DNA of 64,000 bases from Desulfovibrio mangrovi (lineage in GTDB: Bacteria > Desulfobacterota > Desulfovibrionia > Desulfovibrionales > Desulfovibrionaceae): assembly GCF_026230175.1 (NCBI RefSeq), contig NZ_CP104208.1:558001-622000 (forward strand), in the 5' to 3' direction. The translations under genes and the position numbers were made by a program. Within the stretch, counting starts at the first letter, position 1, and every line of letters starts with the position of its first letter. The notes below the pieces were generated by a model. It was not told the DNA's origin. It searched no databases and saw only the letters and a program-made list of their open reading frames with translations. Below are positions 23,358 to 33,895 of this stretch, piece by piece.

Positions 23358-25994
23358 ATGCCAGATAGCGCCAATGCTGCCGTCCGCAGCGATATATTGT
23401 CTTCCGACGTTGCCTTGTTCAGGGTTTTTGAAGCCGCTTCTGCCGGGGTGGCTGTCTATACTTGCGCGGGGCGCCTTGTTTATACGAATGAGGCCATGCT
23501 TTCTCTGACCGGACAACGGGCGGAAGCTCTGGGCTCGTTCTACTCCGGTGCGGAGTGTTACAGCGGGGCGCGGGCGGAAGAGGTTGCTCTGTTCAACGCG
23601 GTGGCCGGGGGGGACAGGGCGTTGGGTTCTGTTCGTCTGCGTCTTTCCAGGCCGGATGGCTCCTGCCTCTTTGTCCGTTCGGACATGTATACCATTCAGG
23701 ATATTCAGACCAACAGGCGGCTTGTTGTTCGTCAGATGCACGAGTTGGCCGATGTTTGCACGCCTGCCGCCGTGGTGGGGGGAACGCGCCGTGATAAGGC
23801 CTATATGGCCTTGCAGTTGCTTACACAGGTGATTCTTCGTGAATTCACGCTGATCGGTTTGATGGAAGGCATACACGGCGTATTGAGTGATCTCATGGCC
23901 GCGGAAAGTTGCTCCATTGCCCTGACAGACGGCCCCGGTTCAAGCATTTCATTTCCCTATTTCTGCGATATCAAGCGCAAGGCTCCGGGTACCCGTCCCT
24001 TCGGTAACGGTCTGACCGAGTTTGTCTATGTCTGGGGCAAGCCCTTCATGCTCAAACAGGAAGACATTCTGGGTATGGAATCCAAAGGGGTGGTGTGTCC
24101 GGCACAGCCGAGACCTGCTGTCTGGCTTGGGGTTCCCTTGCGTACGCATGCCGGTGAAAGCGTCGGCGTTCTTTCCGTGCGCAGCTACTCGGACGGTGAT
24201 GCCTTCACGTCCGACGACCTGCAGTTGCTTGAGCTTATTTCCGGCTACGTCGGCGGGGCCATCGAGACCTTCAGGCAGCAGGAGGCGCTGCGTGACAGTG
24301 AAGCGCGTTTCCGTGCCGTGTTCGAGCACTCCGGCCTTGGCGTATGCACCGTTACGGCCGAGCAGAGGATTATCGAGAGCAACGGGCGTGTCGCCGACAT
24401 GTTTGATACGGACGGCGGCAGCCTGCTTCATGCGGATCTTTTGCAATTCATCGTGGATGCTTCAGCCCGCAAGGAAGTGCTTCGGCGCTATGCCGCTCTG
24501 ATGGAAGGAGCGGCGGACAGCTTCAGTGAGATTGTGGAGTGTCGTTTGCCCGGTGCGGCCCGCTTCTGGTGCAGAATGACGTTCACCGCTGTCCGTGATG
24601 GCCATGGAGAGTTCTCTTTTTCCGTTGTGCTGCTCGAAGATGTGACCGAACACAAGCTTTCAGACGACAGACTCATGCACATGGCGTTTCACGACGCCTT
24701 GACCAGTCTCCCCAACCGAACCCTTTTCATGGATCGCCTCAACAGCGCCATCCGCAGATCCAGACGTCATGAAGGCTATCATTTTGCCGTATTATTCATG
24801 GATATGGACCGGTTCAAGGTTGTGAACGACAGCATGGGCCATGAGGCCGGAGACGAACTGCTCAAGCAGTTCGCCTTGCGTGTGAACGGGTGCCTGCGGG
24901 AATCGGATACCTTCGCCCGTTTCGGCGGGGACGAGTTTGCCGTGCTCATGGATGACTTGCAGGACGTGCTGCAGGCGACTCATGTGATTCAGCGTATTCT
25001 TGAGTCCCTGAAGGCGCCCTTCAAGGTCGGCGGGGTGGAAGTCTTCAGTGGAGCGAGTGTCGGTGCTGTGCTCCGTGCCAACGAATACGAGCGTTCCGAG
25101 GATATTCTGCGCGATGCCGATGCCGCCATGTATCGGGCCAAGGAGAACGGCTCAGGCCGGTACGAAATTTTTGATCGTACGCTGCATTCCCGCATGCAGG
25201 ACATGCTGCAATTGGAAAACGCAATCCGGCGGGGGCTGGAGTTTTCGGAATTCCAACCGGTGTTCCAGCCGTATGTGACCTTGCAGACGGGACGGGTGCG
25301 TGGCGCAGAGGTGCTTGCGCGCTGGAAACAGCCTGCGGGAGATATTGTTTCTCCGGAGCACTTCATTTCGGCAGCGGAAGAGTCCGGCCTTATCTATGGT
25401 TTGGACTGCCAGATGCTCGAGTATGGTTGTGCCGCCATGACGGAATGGCGTGCACAGAATCCGGATGCCGGTTCCTTTGTCCTGAATCTCAACGTATCGG
25501 CCATTACCATGCAGCGTTGGAATATGCTGGATGTGTTCATGAAGATCATTGCTGATTCAGGATGCAGGCCTTCTGATATCTGCTTGGAAATCACGGAGAA
25601 TACCCTGCTCAAGGGTGAGGAGGCGGTGACGGACCGCCTGTGGAAGTTGCGGGATAACGGGGTACGGATTGCCCTGGATGATTTCGGAACGGGGTATTCC
25701 TCGTTCAACTACCTGCGCAACTTCCCCGTGAACATGATCAAGGTGGACAAATCCTTTACGGCATCCGTGCTTGACGACAGGGCCACGCACGGCATTGTGC
25801 AGGCCATTGTCAGCCTTGGCAGGGGACTGGGCATTGAAGTGGTTGCCGAAGGAGTGGAGACGTTTGATCAGGCACAGATGCTGGCCTCGTTGGGTTGCGA
25901 GGCGGCTCAGGGCTATCTCTTCTCGCGTCCCGTGGGGCGTGACCGGTTGTACCGTGCCATGGAATACGGCAAGCTGCCCATGGAAGCCGGTTAG
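23358..25994 (+). CDS. PAS-GAF-PAS-GGDEF-EAL cyclic-di-GMP protein
   Basis: An 878-aa cytosolic protein with no membrane segment. Approximate domains: PAS 15-120, GAF 170-300 (FGNGLTEFVYVWGKPFMLKQ, then AVWLGVPLRTHAGESVGVLS), PAS 305-430, GGDEF 437-605 with an intact FGGDEFAVL near residue 521, and EAL 615-870. The EAL signature reads EVL (GAEVLARW); the other metal and catalytic stretches (LEITENTLL, ALDDFGTGYSSFNYLR, AEGVET) are intact, so both synthesis and breakdown of c-di-GMP are possible. It ends 9 bp before convergent recQ. Confidence 0.92.
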   Translation: MPDSANAAVRSDILSSDVALFRVFEAASAGVAVYTCAGRLVYTNEAMLSLTGQRAEALGSFYSGAECYSGARAEEVALFNAVAGGDRALGSVRLRLSRPDGSCLFVRSDMYTIQDIQTNRRLVVRQMHELADVCTPAAVVGGTRRDKAYMALQLLTQVILREFTLIGLMEGIHGVLSDLMAAESCSIALTDGPGSSISFPYFCDIKRKAPGTRPFGNGLTEFVYVWGKPFMLKQEDILGMESKGVVCPAQPRPAVWLGVPLRTHAGESVGVLSVRSYSDGDAFTSDDLQLLELISGYVGGAIETFRQQEALRDSEARFRAVFEHSGLGVCTVTAEQRIIESNGRVADMFDTDGGSLLHADLLQFIVDASARKEVLRRYAALMEGAADSFSEIVECRLPGAARFWCRMTFTAVRDGHGEFSFSVVLLEDVTEHKLSDDRLMHMAFHDALTSLPNRTLFMDRLNSAIRRSRRHEGYHFAVLFMDMDRFKVVNDSMGHEAGDELLKQFALRVNGCLRESDTFARFGGDEFAVLMDDLQDVLQATHVIQRILESLKAPFKVGGVEVFSGASVGAVLRANEYERSEDILRDADAAMYRAKENGSGRYEIFDRTLHSRMQDMLQLENAIRRGLEFSEFQPVFQPYVTLQTGRVRGAEVLARWKQPAGDIVSPEHFISAAEESGLIYGLDCQMLEYGCAAMTEWRAQNPDAGSFVLNLNVSAITMQRWNMLDVFMKIIADSGCRPSDICLEITENTLLKGEEAVTDRLWKLRDNGVRIALDDFGTGYSSFNYLRNFPVNMIKVDKSFTASVLDDRATHGIVQAIVSLGRGLGIEVVAEGVETFDQAQMLASLGCEAAQGYLFSRPVGRDRLYRAMEYGKLPMEAG

Positions 25995-26003
25995 CCGGAG
26001 CTG

Positions 26004-28301
26004 TTACCAGTCATCTCCGTCCACGCCCGCAGAGCGCATTTCCGTTGCAATGCAGCGCAGCAGGCCGTAGTCAAAACGGCCGCGCAGGGCTTCAAAGGCC
26101 CCTTTCAGACCTGAGCCGGAACCAATGCATGCTCCGAGCGCCTCGCGGATGCTGAGCATGTCTTCCGCGTTCATGGATTCCGTGATTTCTTCCAGTTCCA
26201 TCTCTTTAAGGCGCAATGCCTGTGCGAAGTGGCCGTAGACTGTGCCGATGGCAAGTCCTCGTTCCTTGGCGACGGCTTCCGGCGAGCCCAGCGTTTTGAG
26301 CAGATCCATGGACGCCTTGATCGTTTCCGTTATGCCTCGGTTCTGGCGTGCCGTTCTGCGGCGTTCCTTTTCGGCAGCACGTTGCGGCATGTCCGGAACG
26401 CTCTCCGGTTTGCCGTGTGTTGTTTCATGTGAGGCCATCAGGTCCAGAAACAGTTGGCCGTACATGGACAGCTTGGCCTGCCCCACTCCGTAGAGGTTGC
26501 TCAGGTCCTCAAGTGTGCAGGGGCGGTAGGCTGCCATTTCCATGAGCGTCTTGTCCGGAAAGACGGCATACGGCGGAACGTCCTGTGTTTCGGCCAGCTT
26601 CAGCCGTTCGTTGCGTAATGCCTGCAACAGCGAGGACGTGAGCGGATGCGACAGAGTGGCGTGAAGGGCTGCATCCGTTTCCGGGGTAACCCTGCCGTGC
26701 GAGCTGGCGGTCGAGAGCGCTTCCCGTCTCAGTTGCACGTTCCTGTCACCACGCAACACCTGCCAGCTGGCTTCGTTGAGCAGCAGGTTGCCGTGTCCTT
26801 CCATATCCACATCCAGCAGGCCGAGCGCCACAAGTTGCCGGAAAACGGACTTCCACGATTCCTTGGCCAGCTTTTTGCCACATCCAAAGGTCTTCAGTTC
26901 GTTATGACCATGGGCGGAAATTCGTTTGGAGAGCTTGCCCAGCAGGATGTCCGTCAAATGGGCAACCCCGAAGCGTTGTCCTGTGCGGTAGACAGAAGAC
27001 AGTGCCTTCTGGGCGGCCACCGTGCCGTCCCACGTTTGCGGGGGCGTCAGGCAGGTGTCGCAATTGCCGCATGGGGCGGGTAGCGTTTCGCCGAAGTAGC
27101 CGAGCAGTGCCTTGCGGCGGCATTCCACCGTTTCCAGAAAGCCGAGCAGTGCGTTCAGCTTCTGGTGCTCAAGATGTGCGCGGGAGTTGGTTTCCTGCGA
27201 GCCGATCATCTTGCGTAGGATAACGACATCCGCCAGACCGTAGGTCATGAAGGCTTCGGCAGGCAGGCCGTCACGGCCGGCGCGTCCAGTCTCCTGATGG
27301 TAGGCTTCAAGACTGCGGGGAGGCTCCAGATGGGCCACGAAACGCACGTTGGGTTTATCCACGCCCATGCCGAAAGCCACGGTGGCAACCATGACAACCC
27401 CTTCTTCGCGCATGAAGCGTTCCTGATTGTAGTTGCGCTGAATGGCCGTCATGCCTGCGTGGTAGGGCAATGCGGTGATGCCTGCCGCCTGCAGTTCTTC
27501 TGCGGTCTCCTCCACCTTCTTGCGCGATACGCGGTAGACAATCCCTGATTCACCGGCATGTCTGTGCCGGATGAAGGAAAGCAATTGATCCATGCCGCGG
27601 TCTTTGAGCACGATCGTGTAGCTGATATTGGGCCGGTCAAATCCCGTGGAGAAGGCGGAGGCTTCTTTCAGCTGCAGATGGTCAACGATGTCGCGGCGGG
27701 TGGGACCATCCGCCGTGGCAGTGAGTGCAATGCGCGGCACCTGCGGGAATCGTTCATGCAGGATGCTGAGCTGGGTGTATTCTGGCCGGAAATCGTGGCC
27801 CCATTGTGAAACGCAGTGCGCTTCATCGATGGCGAACAAGGCGATGGGGATGTTGTCCAGCCGGTTCAGAAATTGCGGAGTCATGAGCCGTTCCGGAGCC
27901 ACATAAAGCATGTCCAGTGAGCCGTTGTGCAGGGCGGCTTCCACTTCCCGCTGGCGGGCCGGAGAGAGGCTTGAATTCAGACAGGCCGCCCTGACGCCCA
28001 TCTGGTTCAGGGTGCTGACCTGATCCTGCATCAGGGCAATCAGCGGCGAGACCACAATGCCCGTTCCCGGGCGCAGGATGGAAGGAATCTGATAACAGAG
28101 TGATTTGCCGCCGCCCGTGGGCATGAGCACCAGCGCATCGCCGCCGTTCAGCACATGTTCTATGACGCGCTGCTGTTCTCCCTGAAATTCGTGATAGCCG
28201 TATACCGTACGGAGAACATCAATCGCTGTGGCTGCTTTCAATGTGTTGGAGGATGAGGGGAGCGGGGCAATCAATGATGCTTGTGTTGATGTGGTCGGCA
28301 T
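26004..28301 (-). CDS. recQ: ATP-dependent DNA helicase RecQ
   Basis: A 3'-5' helicase in recombination and repair. The motifs are [13 protein letters not shown] (motif I), [17 protein letters not shown] (II), [10 protein letters not shown] (VI), the zinc site [24 protein letters not shown] read as C...C..C..C, an RQC winged helix, and an HRDC domain near residues 545-620 ([19 protein letters not shown]). A further roughly 130-aa C-terminal region with a helix-turn-helix look ([20 protein letters not shown]) is seen in longer RecQ proteins. At 765 aa it exceeds E. coli RecQ (about 610). No clear ribosome site precedes the ATG. Confidence 0.92.
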   Translation of the reverse strand: MPTTSTQASLIAPLPSSSNTLKAATAIDVLRTVYGYHEFQGEQQRVIEHVLNGGDALVLMPTGGGKSLCYQIPSILRPGTGIVVSPLIALMQDQVSTLNQMGVRAACLNSSLSPARQREVEAALHNGSLDMLYVAPERLMTPQFLNRLDNIPIALFAIDEAHCVSQWGHDFRPEYTQLSILHERFPQVPRIALTATADGPTRRDIVDHLQLKEASAFSTGFDRPNISYTIVLKDRGMDQLLSFIRHRHAGESGIVYRVSRKKVEETAEELQAAGITALPYHAGMTAIQRNYNQERFMREEGVVMVATVAFGMGVDKPNVRFVAHLEPPRSLEAYHQETGRAGRDGLPAEAFMTYGLADVVILRKMIGSQETNSRAHLEHQKLNALLGFLETVECRRKALLGYFGETLPAPCGNCDTCLTPPQTWDGTVAAQKALSSVYRTGQRFGVAHLTDILLGKLSKRISAHGHNELKTFGCGKKLAKESWKSVFRQLVALGLLDVDMEGHGNLLLNEASWQVLRGDRNVQLRREALSTASSHGRVTPETDAALHATLSHPLTSSLLQALRNERLKLAETQDVPPYAVFPDKTLMEMAAYRPCTLEDLSNLYGVGQAKLSMYGQLFLDLMASHETTHGKPESVPDMPQRAAEKERRRTARQNRGITETIKASMDLLKTLGSPEAVAKERGLAIGTVYGHFAQALRLKEMELEEITESMNAEDMLSIREALGACIGSGSGLKGAFEALRGRFDYGLLRCIATEMRSAGVDGDDW

Positions 28302-28444
28302 GGCGCGGACACTAGCTCATATTGCTCCGGACAGGAAGGGGGATGGTGGCTATATGTTGTTATGCATGGAACATCGCTTGATCTATCGGGTGTCTATAGT
28401 TTACTCCTTGCGTTCTGCAATACAATTTGAACGGGGAGGCTGCT

Positions 28445-29986
28445 GTGCGTCGGTGTTTCTTACTGCTTGTCGTGCTTTTTCTTGTGGGGTGCAAAGCAAC
28501 TATGGTCGGTACGGATCTCAAACCTACCGATGTTGAAAACAAGGCGGTTACCGGCGACCAGCGGGTTGTATTCGTGACCCCTGAGGAAGCCATAGACATT
28601 GCCGAAGAGGTGGCAAGTCTCAAGTTCCGGTCTGTAAAGGTGAACAAGGCGGGCAATGCCGTCATCGTTCAGACCTATGATCCCATGTACGGGGCATTTA
28701 TCGGACGTATAGAACCTGTTGTATTGTATATTCCGAAGACGCAGGAGTATGGGGTTACCTTCCTCATGTACGGGAAAGGTGACGGCTTCTGGGACGGAAC
28801 TCTTGCCCCCAAGCTCTTTCTCAAGGCTTTTTATCAGGAGCTTGAGGACTATCTCAGCTTCAATGAGATAGAGACTTCCATTTATACTCAGGCTGAATAC
28901 ATGCAGTCCAAGGATATTCCCGTGGAGAAGGCCGGAGAAGATATCCCGCACGACCCGCAAGCCTTTGCCTTCTGGCTCACCAAGCGCGAGAACCGTGATC
29001 CCATGGAAGGGGTGTTTGAATCTTCGGACGGCGCGTTCACCTTGGGCATCTATGCCACTCCCAAAGATCGTAAATACAAGTTCAAAGCCATCATCCTTGA
29101 ATCGCGCGACCGTCGCTGGAAGGTCGGCGAAATTCTTATCCGGTTCAAGAAACTGCAGCCCGGTGCCATCTGTCTGAGCCGTCTTTCTGACAAGAGGGGC
29201 GATATGGAGGGCATAGCCTGGAGGGTTGAGCGTGGAGCCATCATCTCCATGCGCAAGCCCGAAGGCGATGTTGCGCTGTATCGGGAGTCGGAAGAGGATA
29301 TTCTCGGCACCGCGACAGGGGTAACGGAACGGGATAATGGTCCCACCATTACCAAAGGGGACACTGTCTACAGGGTACTCGGAAACGGCAGTGCATGGGT
29401 TCTGGGGAAGAAGTACCTCGCTACTGCCGAGCATGTAGTTGACGGCAATGATGACTATTTCGTTTTCGACGGTGATGAGGTCAGAGAAGTCCGCGTTGTG
29501 GCGGCCGACAAGGATCTTGATCTGGCCGTTCTCAAACTGATGGAAGGTTCCTTCTCGGTGTCGGCATTGCCTATCCGCAAGCAGAGTAAGCTTCCCAATG
29601 GTACTCCGGTGCTGGCGTTAGGTTTTCCTCATGCAAGCATATTGGGAAAAGAGATTAAGATTACCGACGGCATTGTGAGTGCCCAGACGGGGTATGGGGG
29701 AGAGGCTGAGAAGTATCAGATTACCGCCCCTATTCATCCCGGGAACAGTGGCGGTCCCGTTCTTGACGATTGCGGGAACGTAATGGGGATTGTCAGCACT
29801 GGTATGAATAAGGCCGTCATGGAGAATACTGCCTTTGTCGTGAAGTATCAGTTTCTGAAGGCGTTCATGCAGTCTCACAATGTGGAGTTTACCGAAGCAG
29901 AATCCAGCAGGCCTTTGAGTGCCGTGGAAGCTTTCGAGAAGTATTCCAAATCCGTCATGTTGATTTTGGCTGCTGAAAAGAAATAA
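28445..29986 (+). CDS. Lipoprotein with C-terminal trypsin-like serine protease domain (copy 1)
   Basis: A 513-aa exported protein. The signal peptide RRCFLLLVVLFLVGC has a lipobox with Cys16 as the acylated residue. Residues 40-290 are a domain I do not recognise. Residues 310-460 are a DegP-like protease fold with triad H330 (AEHVV), D359 (DLDLAVL) and S435 (GNSGGPV). No PDZ domain follows; a short helical tail ends the protein. It starts with GTG, five bases after GGGAGG. A paralogue follows 68 bp downstream. It is predicted to act in the periplasm on a membrane anchor. Confidence 0.85.
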   Translation: MRRCFLLLVVLFLVGCKATMVGTDLKPTDVENKAVTGDQRVVFVTPEEAIDIAEEVASLKFRSVKVNKAGNAVIVQTYDPMYGAFIGRIEPVVLYIPKTQEYGVTFLMYGKGDGFWDGTLAPKLFLKAFYQELEDYLSFNEIETSIYTQAEYMQSKDIPVEKAGEDIPHDPQAFAFWLTKRENRDPMEGVFESSDGAFTLGIYATPKDRKYKFKAIILESRDRRWKVGEILIRFKKLQPGAICLSRLSDKRGDMEGIAWRVERGAIISMRKPEGDVALYRESEEDILGTATGVTERDNGPTITKGDTVYRVLGNGSAWVLGKKYLATAEHVVDGNDDYFVFDGDEVREVRVVAADKDLDLAVLKLMEGSFSVSALPIRKQSKLPNGTPVLALGFPHASILGKEIKITDGIVSAQTGYGGEAEKYQITAPIHPGNSGGPVLDDCGNVMGIVSTGMNKAVMENTAFVVKYQFLKAFMQSHNVEFTEAESSRPLSAVEAFEKYSKSVMLILAAEKK

Positions 29987-30054
29987 TTATCTGAAATTGC
30001 TGAATAAACACGACAGTCTTTTATCGTGAGCGTCGTATAACAAAGAGGGTGGAC

Positions 30055-31635
30055 ATGAGGGGTTACAGCCTGCCGCGAATGATGGGAATAATTGCTGCGC
30101 TCGGCATGGTGCTGATGCTTGTTGCCTGCAACGGTCCTGTATCCATGGGCTCGTCTCCTGCGATCAAGCAGGTGGGCGGGCAGGTGGTGGGACCGCAGGA
30201 AGTGTATGAGATGTCTTTCTTTGAAGCTGTGGACATGGCGCAAACCGTGGCCAAGGATAAGTTCCGTGAGGCGGAGATAGACTACGAAGGCAGAAGCATC
30301 CGCGTGAAGAACTGCATGTATCCGGGTGGATGCATGAGCGGCGAGATCAAGCCGCTGTTGCTGCGCGACTATAATACCAGCAAGTCCGGTGTGATATTCC
30401 TTTTGGACATCAAGGGGGAGAACTCCAGCGACCCGTTCGAGTATAAGCGGCATGCCGACCTGTTCTATGGCGGCATCAAGGAATACGCCAAGCTGCGCGG
30501 CGTGTCCGTATCAACCTTCAGGCACTATACGCAGGAAGAAGGCACCTTTATCGAGGTGGCTCCCAAGGAAGTGCCCCGCGATCTGGCAGGGTTTGTTTAC
30601 TGGTTGGACAAGAAGGAAGGCCCCAAACCCTATGAAGGTGTGTACGAGTTTTCCAATGGCCGGTACACCCTTGGTCTGTACTATGACGGTTCCGACCGTG
30701 TGTACAAGTACAAGGCCATGATTCTGGAAACCCGCACCCGTGAATGGAATGCCGGTGAGATCAAGATCAAGTTCAACAAGCTTGAGCCTGACTCCGGCTG
30801 TCTGAGCCGCTATTTCCGGCAGGACAAGACCGAAATCGGGGCAACGTGGAAGGTCTTCAGCGACGGGTTGGTAGCCCACAACGTCGTTGATAGCGGTTCC
30901 AATGTGGTGCTTCTGCCTGTGGACGTGAGCGGTTATGCATCCGAAGGTTCCGGGCGTTCCGGTCATGGAGGCAGCAAGAAGGGCGGCGCGACGGCGAGAA
31001 AGGGTGAAAAGACGTACCGTTCGCTTGCCACGGGCACTTCATGGCTTATCAGCAAAAAGTATCTGGTCACCTGTAACCACGTGGTCGATACAGGCGACAC
31101 CTACTTCGTCAGAGTTGGCGACGACTACAAGGAAGTTCGTGTTGTGGCTCGTGACCATGATCTTGACCTTGCGGCTCTCAAATTGGTTGAAGGTACTATT
31201 GATGACCCCGCCTTGCCGCTTCGCAAGAGCGAGGTATTGGAAAACGGCTCGGAAGTGTATGCCCTTGGGTATCCCGAGGCTGGCCTGCTTGGCGTGACGA
31301 CCAAGATTACCGACGGTATCATCAGTGCCCAGACTGGGTTCAAGGGACGCGCGCAGGACTATCAGATTTCGGTTCCGCTGCAACACGGTAACAGTGGCGG
31401 GCCCGTGCTGGACGAATCTGGCAATGTGGTGGGGGTGGCTTCCTCCATCCTTCGGCCGGATATCGCCGACAACGTGAGCTTCATGGTGAAGTATCAGTTC
31501 CTTAAGATGTTCCTGCAGTCCCATAACGTGGAATTCACGGAAAGCGACTCCAATGAGACCATGAAGGCCAAGGAGATATTCCGCAAGTACGGTAGCTCGG
31601 TGTACTTCCTGTGGGTGCTGGAGCGTAGTAACTAG
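30055..31635 (+). CDS. Lipoprotein with C-terminal trypsin-like serine protease domain (copy 2)
   Basis: A 526-aa paralogue of the preceding gene. The lipobox LVAC puts the lipid on Cys25. The N-terminal domain shares a clear block with copy 1 (EFSNGRYTLGLYY, then RVYKYKAMILETRTREWNAGEI). The protease triad is H342 (CNHVV), D371 (DLDLAAL) and S447 (GNSGGPV). A Ser/Gly/Lys-rich linker (GSGRSGHGGSKKGGATARKG) at about 298-318 joins the two halves and is absent in copy 1. AGAGGG lies before the ATG. The pair ends at a strong terminator. Confidence 0.85.
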   Translation: MRGYSLPRMMGIIAALGMVLMLVACNGPVSMGSSPAIKQVGGQVVGPQEVYEMSFFEAVDMAQTVAKDKFREAEIDYEGRSIRVKNCMYPGGCMSGEIKPLLLRDYNTSKSGVIFLLDIKGENSSDPFEYKRHADLFYGGIKEYAKLRGVSVSTFRHYTQEEGTFIEVAPKEVPRDLAGFVYWLDKKEGPKPYEGVYEFSNGRYTLGLYYDGSDRVYKYKAMILETRTREWNAGEIKIKFNKLEPDSGCLSRYFRQDKTEIGATWKVFSDGLVAHNVVDSGSNVVLLPVDVSGYASEGSGRSGHGGSKKGGATARKGEKTYRSLATGTSWLISKKYLVTCNHVVDTGDTYFVRVGDDYKEVRVVARDHDLDLAALKLVEGTIDDPALPLRKSEVLENGSEVYALGYPEAGLLGVTTKITDGIISAQTGFKGRAQDYQISVPLQHGNSGGPVLDESGNVVGVASSILRPDIADNVSFMVKYQFLKMFLQSHNVEFTESDSNETMKAKEIFRKYGSSVYFLWVLERSN

Positions 31636-31670
31636 CCGCAAGCACTGCTCGCAGTGATTGGTCGAAAAGA

Positions 31671-31707
31671 AAGCCCCCGATGACGTATCGGGGGCTTTTG
31701 TTATTTC
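31671..31707 (+). terminator. Terminator of the lipoprotein protease pair
   Basis: An 11-bp perfect stem, AAGCCCCCGAT/ATCGGGGGCTT, with loop GACGT, then TTGTTATTT. Confidence 0.92.
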
Positions 31708-31738
31708 TGAGGCCCGTTCTGGTGTGGAAAGCAAGGTG

Positions 31739-32230
31739 CTAACCCTTGCGGCGTTTTGCCCACGGTACGGAGAAAATCCATTCGCTTGCGCAATGCAGCT
31801 CGTGGCGCGGCATTTCACTGGTGAAGATGAGGGGGGCGTTTTCCGGCACATCTTCCGCCGGAATGATTTCAGCCCTGCAACGGCAGCCCAGCGCAAAGGG
31901 GGGCAGGCAGCGGATAAGGTCGGGGTGCGAGGCGGGAAGAACGGCTCCGTGCAGCACTCTGCAGTGTTTGCAGGGGGGACGCATGGCCGTGTAGCCGTCG
32001 TCGTTGTTTGGTGGAGGATCGGTGGTGATCCGCAGATAGGCACCGCGGTTGGTCTCCAGCGCTGCCATAATACCAAGCTGCTCGTCGCGCCATGCCAGAT
32101 AGTGCTCCATGAACGCGTCGATGTCTTCGGAAGAGGCCTTATGTTCTTCAAAGAGCAGCCAGATGACTTGTCCTGTCAGTCGCGAAAATAGAGGATGGCG
32201 GCTGGCGAGATCTTTGAAATCAAAATTCAT
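31739..32230 (-). CDS. Hypothetical protein with a phage Mu gpF-like cysteine motif (163 aa)
   Basis: Soluble. It has a helical N-terminus (MNFDFKDLASRHPLFSRLTG) and then, at about residues 87-122, CKHCRVLHG...LPPFALGCRCRAEII. This spacing (CxxCxxLxG, then PPF...CRC) resembles the conserved end of the Mu gpF-like head morphogenesis domain (PF04233). The rest does not look like a phage head protein and no phage genes surround it. It could be a metal-binding protein that shares the motif by chance. The ribosome site is AGGG at 8 nt. Confidence 0.65.
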   Translation of the reverse strand: MNFDFKDLASRHPLFSRLTGQVIWLLFEEHKASSEDIDAFMEHYLAWRDEQLGIMAALETNRGAYLRITTDPPPNNDDGYTAMRPPCKHCRVLHGAVLPASHPDLIRCLPPFALGCRCRAEIIPAEDVPENAPLIFTSEMPRHELHCASEWIFSVPWAKRRKG

Positions 32231-32457
32231 TGTAACGACCCTGTATCAAGGTGAAGGAACAGGCGGTTTGTGTGTCTGAACACTGTCCGGTAAAACGCCT
32301 GAGAAGGTTTACTGCGAGCAGGCGCTGCTGGCAAGCTTCATCTGGGGTGACAAGGCAGGAATTTGACTGATTGTACACATTGTATGCATCAAGGGTGTTT
32401 GCTCCTGCAAAAAGCAGTGTGCTGAATGTCTTCCGTCCTCTGTAGAATGAAGAAAAA

Positions 32458-32487
32458 AAGCCTGCGACGGAATCCGTCGCAGGCTTT
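32458..32487. terminator. Bidirectional terminator closing the guaB-hisA string
   Basis: Stem CCTGCGACGG/CCGTCGCAGG extended by AAG/CTT, with a run of A to the left and T to the right. It mainly ends the long leftward operon. Confidence 0.9.
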
Positions 32488-32513
32488 TGCCTTTTAACTA
32501 TTGAAGGGGCGGC

Positions 32514-33254
32514 TTAGCTGTCCTGCTGGGCCGCAATCCACTCCATGGCTTCCTGCAGGTTGAGGGTGCCGGTGTAGATGGCCTTGCCGGAGATGGCTCC
32601 TTCCAGATTGGCGGAACGGCTCAAGGGGTAGAGCGCCTTCACGTCATCCAGCGTGGCTACGCCGCCGGCAGCGATAACGGGCAGGGAAGAGGTTTCCGCA
32701 AGCTTCTTGAGTGCGGGAACATTCACGCCGGTCTGCATGCCGTCGCGGTCAATGTCGGTGTAGATGATGAACGAGGTGCCCTGTGCTTCAAGGCGCGGCA
32801 GTACGTCATACACCGTCAGGCCGGTGTCTTCCACCCAGCCCTTGGTCTTCAGTTTGCCGCCCTCGGCGTCAAGGGATACGCCTATCTTGCCGGGCAGCGC
32901 TTCGCAGAGAGATCCGTAAAGATCTGGATCGGTCAATGCGATGGTGCCGATGATCAGGCGGGATACGCCTGCGTCAATGTATGCCTTGGCGGTATCCAGA
33001 TCGCGGATGCCGCCGCCAAGCTGCACGGGAATGTCGATGCTGGAGCAGATGCGGCGGATAAGCTCGCGGTTTACCGGTTCGCCGGAAAATGCTCCATCAA
33101 GATCTACCACGTGCAACCATTTTCCGCCCTGATCCTGCCACTGCTTTGCCATGGCCACGGGATCGGAAGAAAAAACGGTTTCTTCATCGGCCCGGCCCTG
33201 CTTCAAGCGAACGGCCTGACCGCCTTTAATATCAACTGCGGGAAAAATGATCAC
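32514..33254 (-). CDS. hisA: Phosphoribosylformimino-5-aminoimidazole carboxamide ribotide isomerase HisA
   Basis: The fourth step of histidine synthesis, a TIM-barrel isomerase. It is 246 aa. It starts with GTG ([20 protein letters not shown]), eight bases after AAGGAG; the general base is the Asp of PAVDIK. Other marks are [30 protein letters not shown] (second catalytic Asp) and [12 protein letters not shown]. Its start overlaps the stop of the lipoprotein gene (GTGA). It is the last gene of the string and is separated from hisB by the lipoprotein gene. Confidence 0.95.
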   Translation of the reverse strand: MIIFPAVDIKGGQAVRLKQGRADEETVFSSDPVAMAKQWQDQGGKWLHVVDLDGAFSGEPVNRELIRRICSSIDIPVQLGGGIRDLDTAKAYIDAGVSRLIIGTIALTDPDLYGSLCEALPGKIGVSLDAEGGKLKTKGWVEDTGLTVYDVLPRLEAQGTSFIIYTDIDRDGMQTGVNVPALKKLAETSSLPVIAAGGVATLDDVKALYPLSRSANLEGAISGKAIYTGTLNLQEAMEWIAAQQDS

Positions 33255-33895
33255 AGACCCAACTCCTTGATACCCTTGCGCATGCCTTCTTCGGCAAGCT
33301 GCTGTGCAGAGATCCACTTGCCCTTGCGCTCAACGAACTTACTGAAGTTCATGAGGTTGTTGGCAAGGCTCTCCTGTGTTTCCTCGAAGTGGAAACGGGA
33401 GCTGGCTCGCTGTCTCGCTACGTCGATGATGAAAATGTCCATGGTGACTGCTGCGGGATGGTAGGTTCCCGCTTCGCCGCCGTCACGGTCCTGCCACTGA
33501 AGAACCTGGGGCACAACCAGAAAGTCTACGCCCATGCATTGGCCGACATTGATCCACTTGGCGAGTGCCGTGGAAGAGCCTGCCTTCTTGCTCGTATCAA
33601 GCTCAAGGCAGCGGGCGCTGGCACCTGCACTGACGTAACGACGGTTAGTCATGCGGAACAGCTGCGTTTCGAAGTTCTGGTCAAGCTCGCGCAGAATTTT
33701 GTCTTCAAGCTCAGCCTGTCCTTCCGGAATATAGCCTGCAAGCAGGTCCCAGGTATGGAGAGGCTGGGTGAAGCGGGCAACGCCGATGGAAACCTCAGGC
33801 AACGGGGTGGGGCCTTGGGTTACCTTCTGGCATCCTCCAAGGATGAGGCCGGTAAGCAAGAGCAGGGTGATGCTGATACGCTGAACTAGTTTCAT
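33251..33895 (-). CDS. Predicted lipoprotein inserted between hisB and hisA
   Basis: A 214-aa exported protein with signal peptide [20 protein letters not shown] and lipobox LGGC (Cys22). The mature part, [11 protein letters not shown]...[10 protein letters not shown]...[20 protein letters not shown]...TMDIFIIDV, has the order of elements found in CsgG/LpoB-like periplasmic lipoproteins (inference, not certain). It overlaps hisB by 4 nt (ATGA) and hisA by 4 nt (GTGA), so it is translationally coupled to both, though no role in histidine synthesis is obvious. Confidence 0.8.
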   Translation of the reverse strand: MKLVQRISITLLLLTGLILGGCQKVTQGPTPLPEVSIGVARFTQPLHTWDLLAGYIPEGQAELEDKILRELDQNFETQLFRMTNRRYVSAGASARCLELDTSKKAGSSTALAKWINVGQCMGVDFLVVPQVLQWQDRDGGEAGTYHPAAVTMDIFIIDVARQRASSRFHFEETQESLANNLMNFSKFVERKGKWISAQQLAEEGMRKGIKELGL

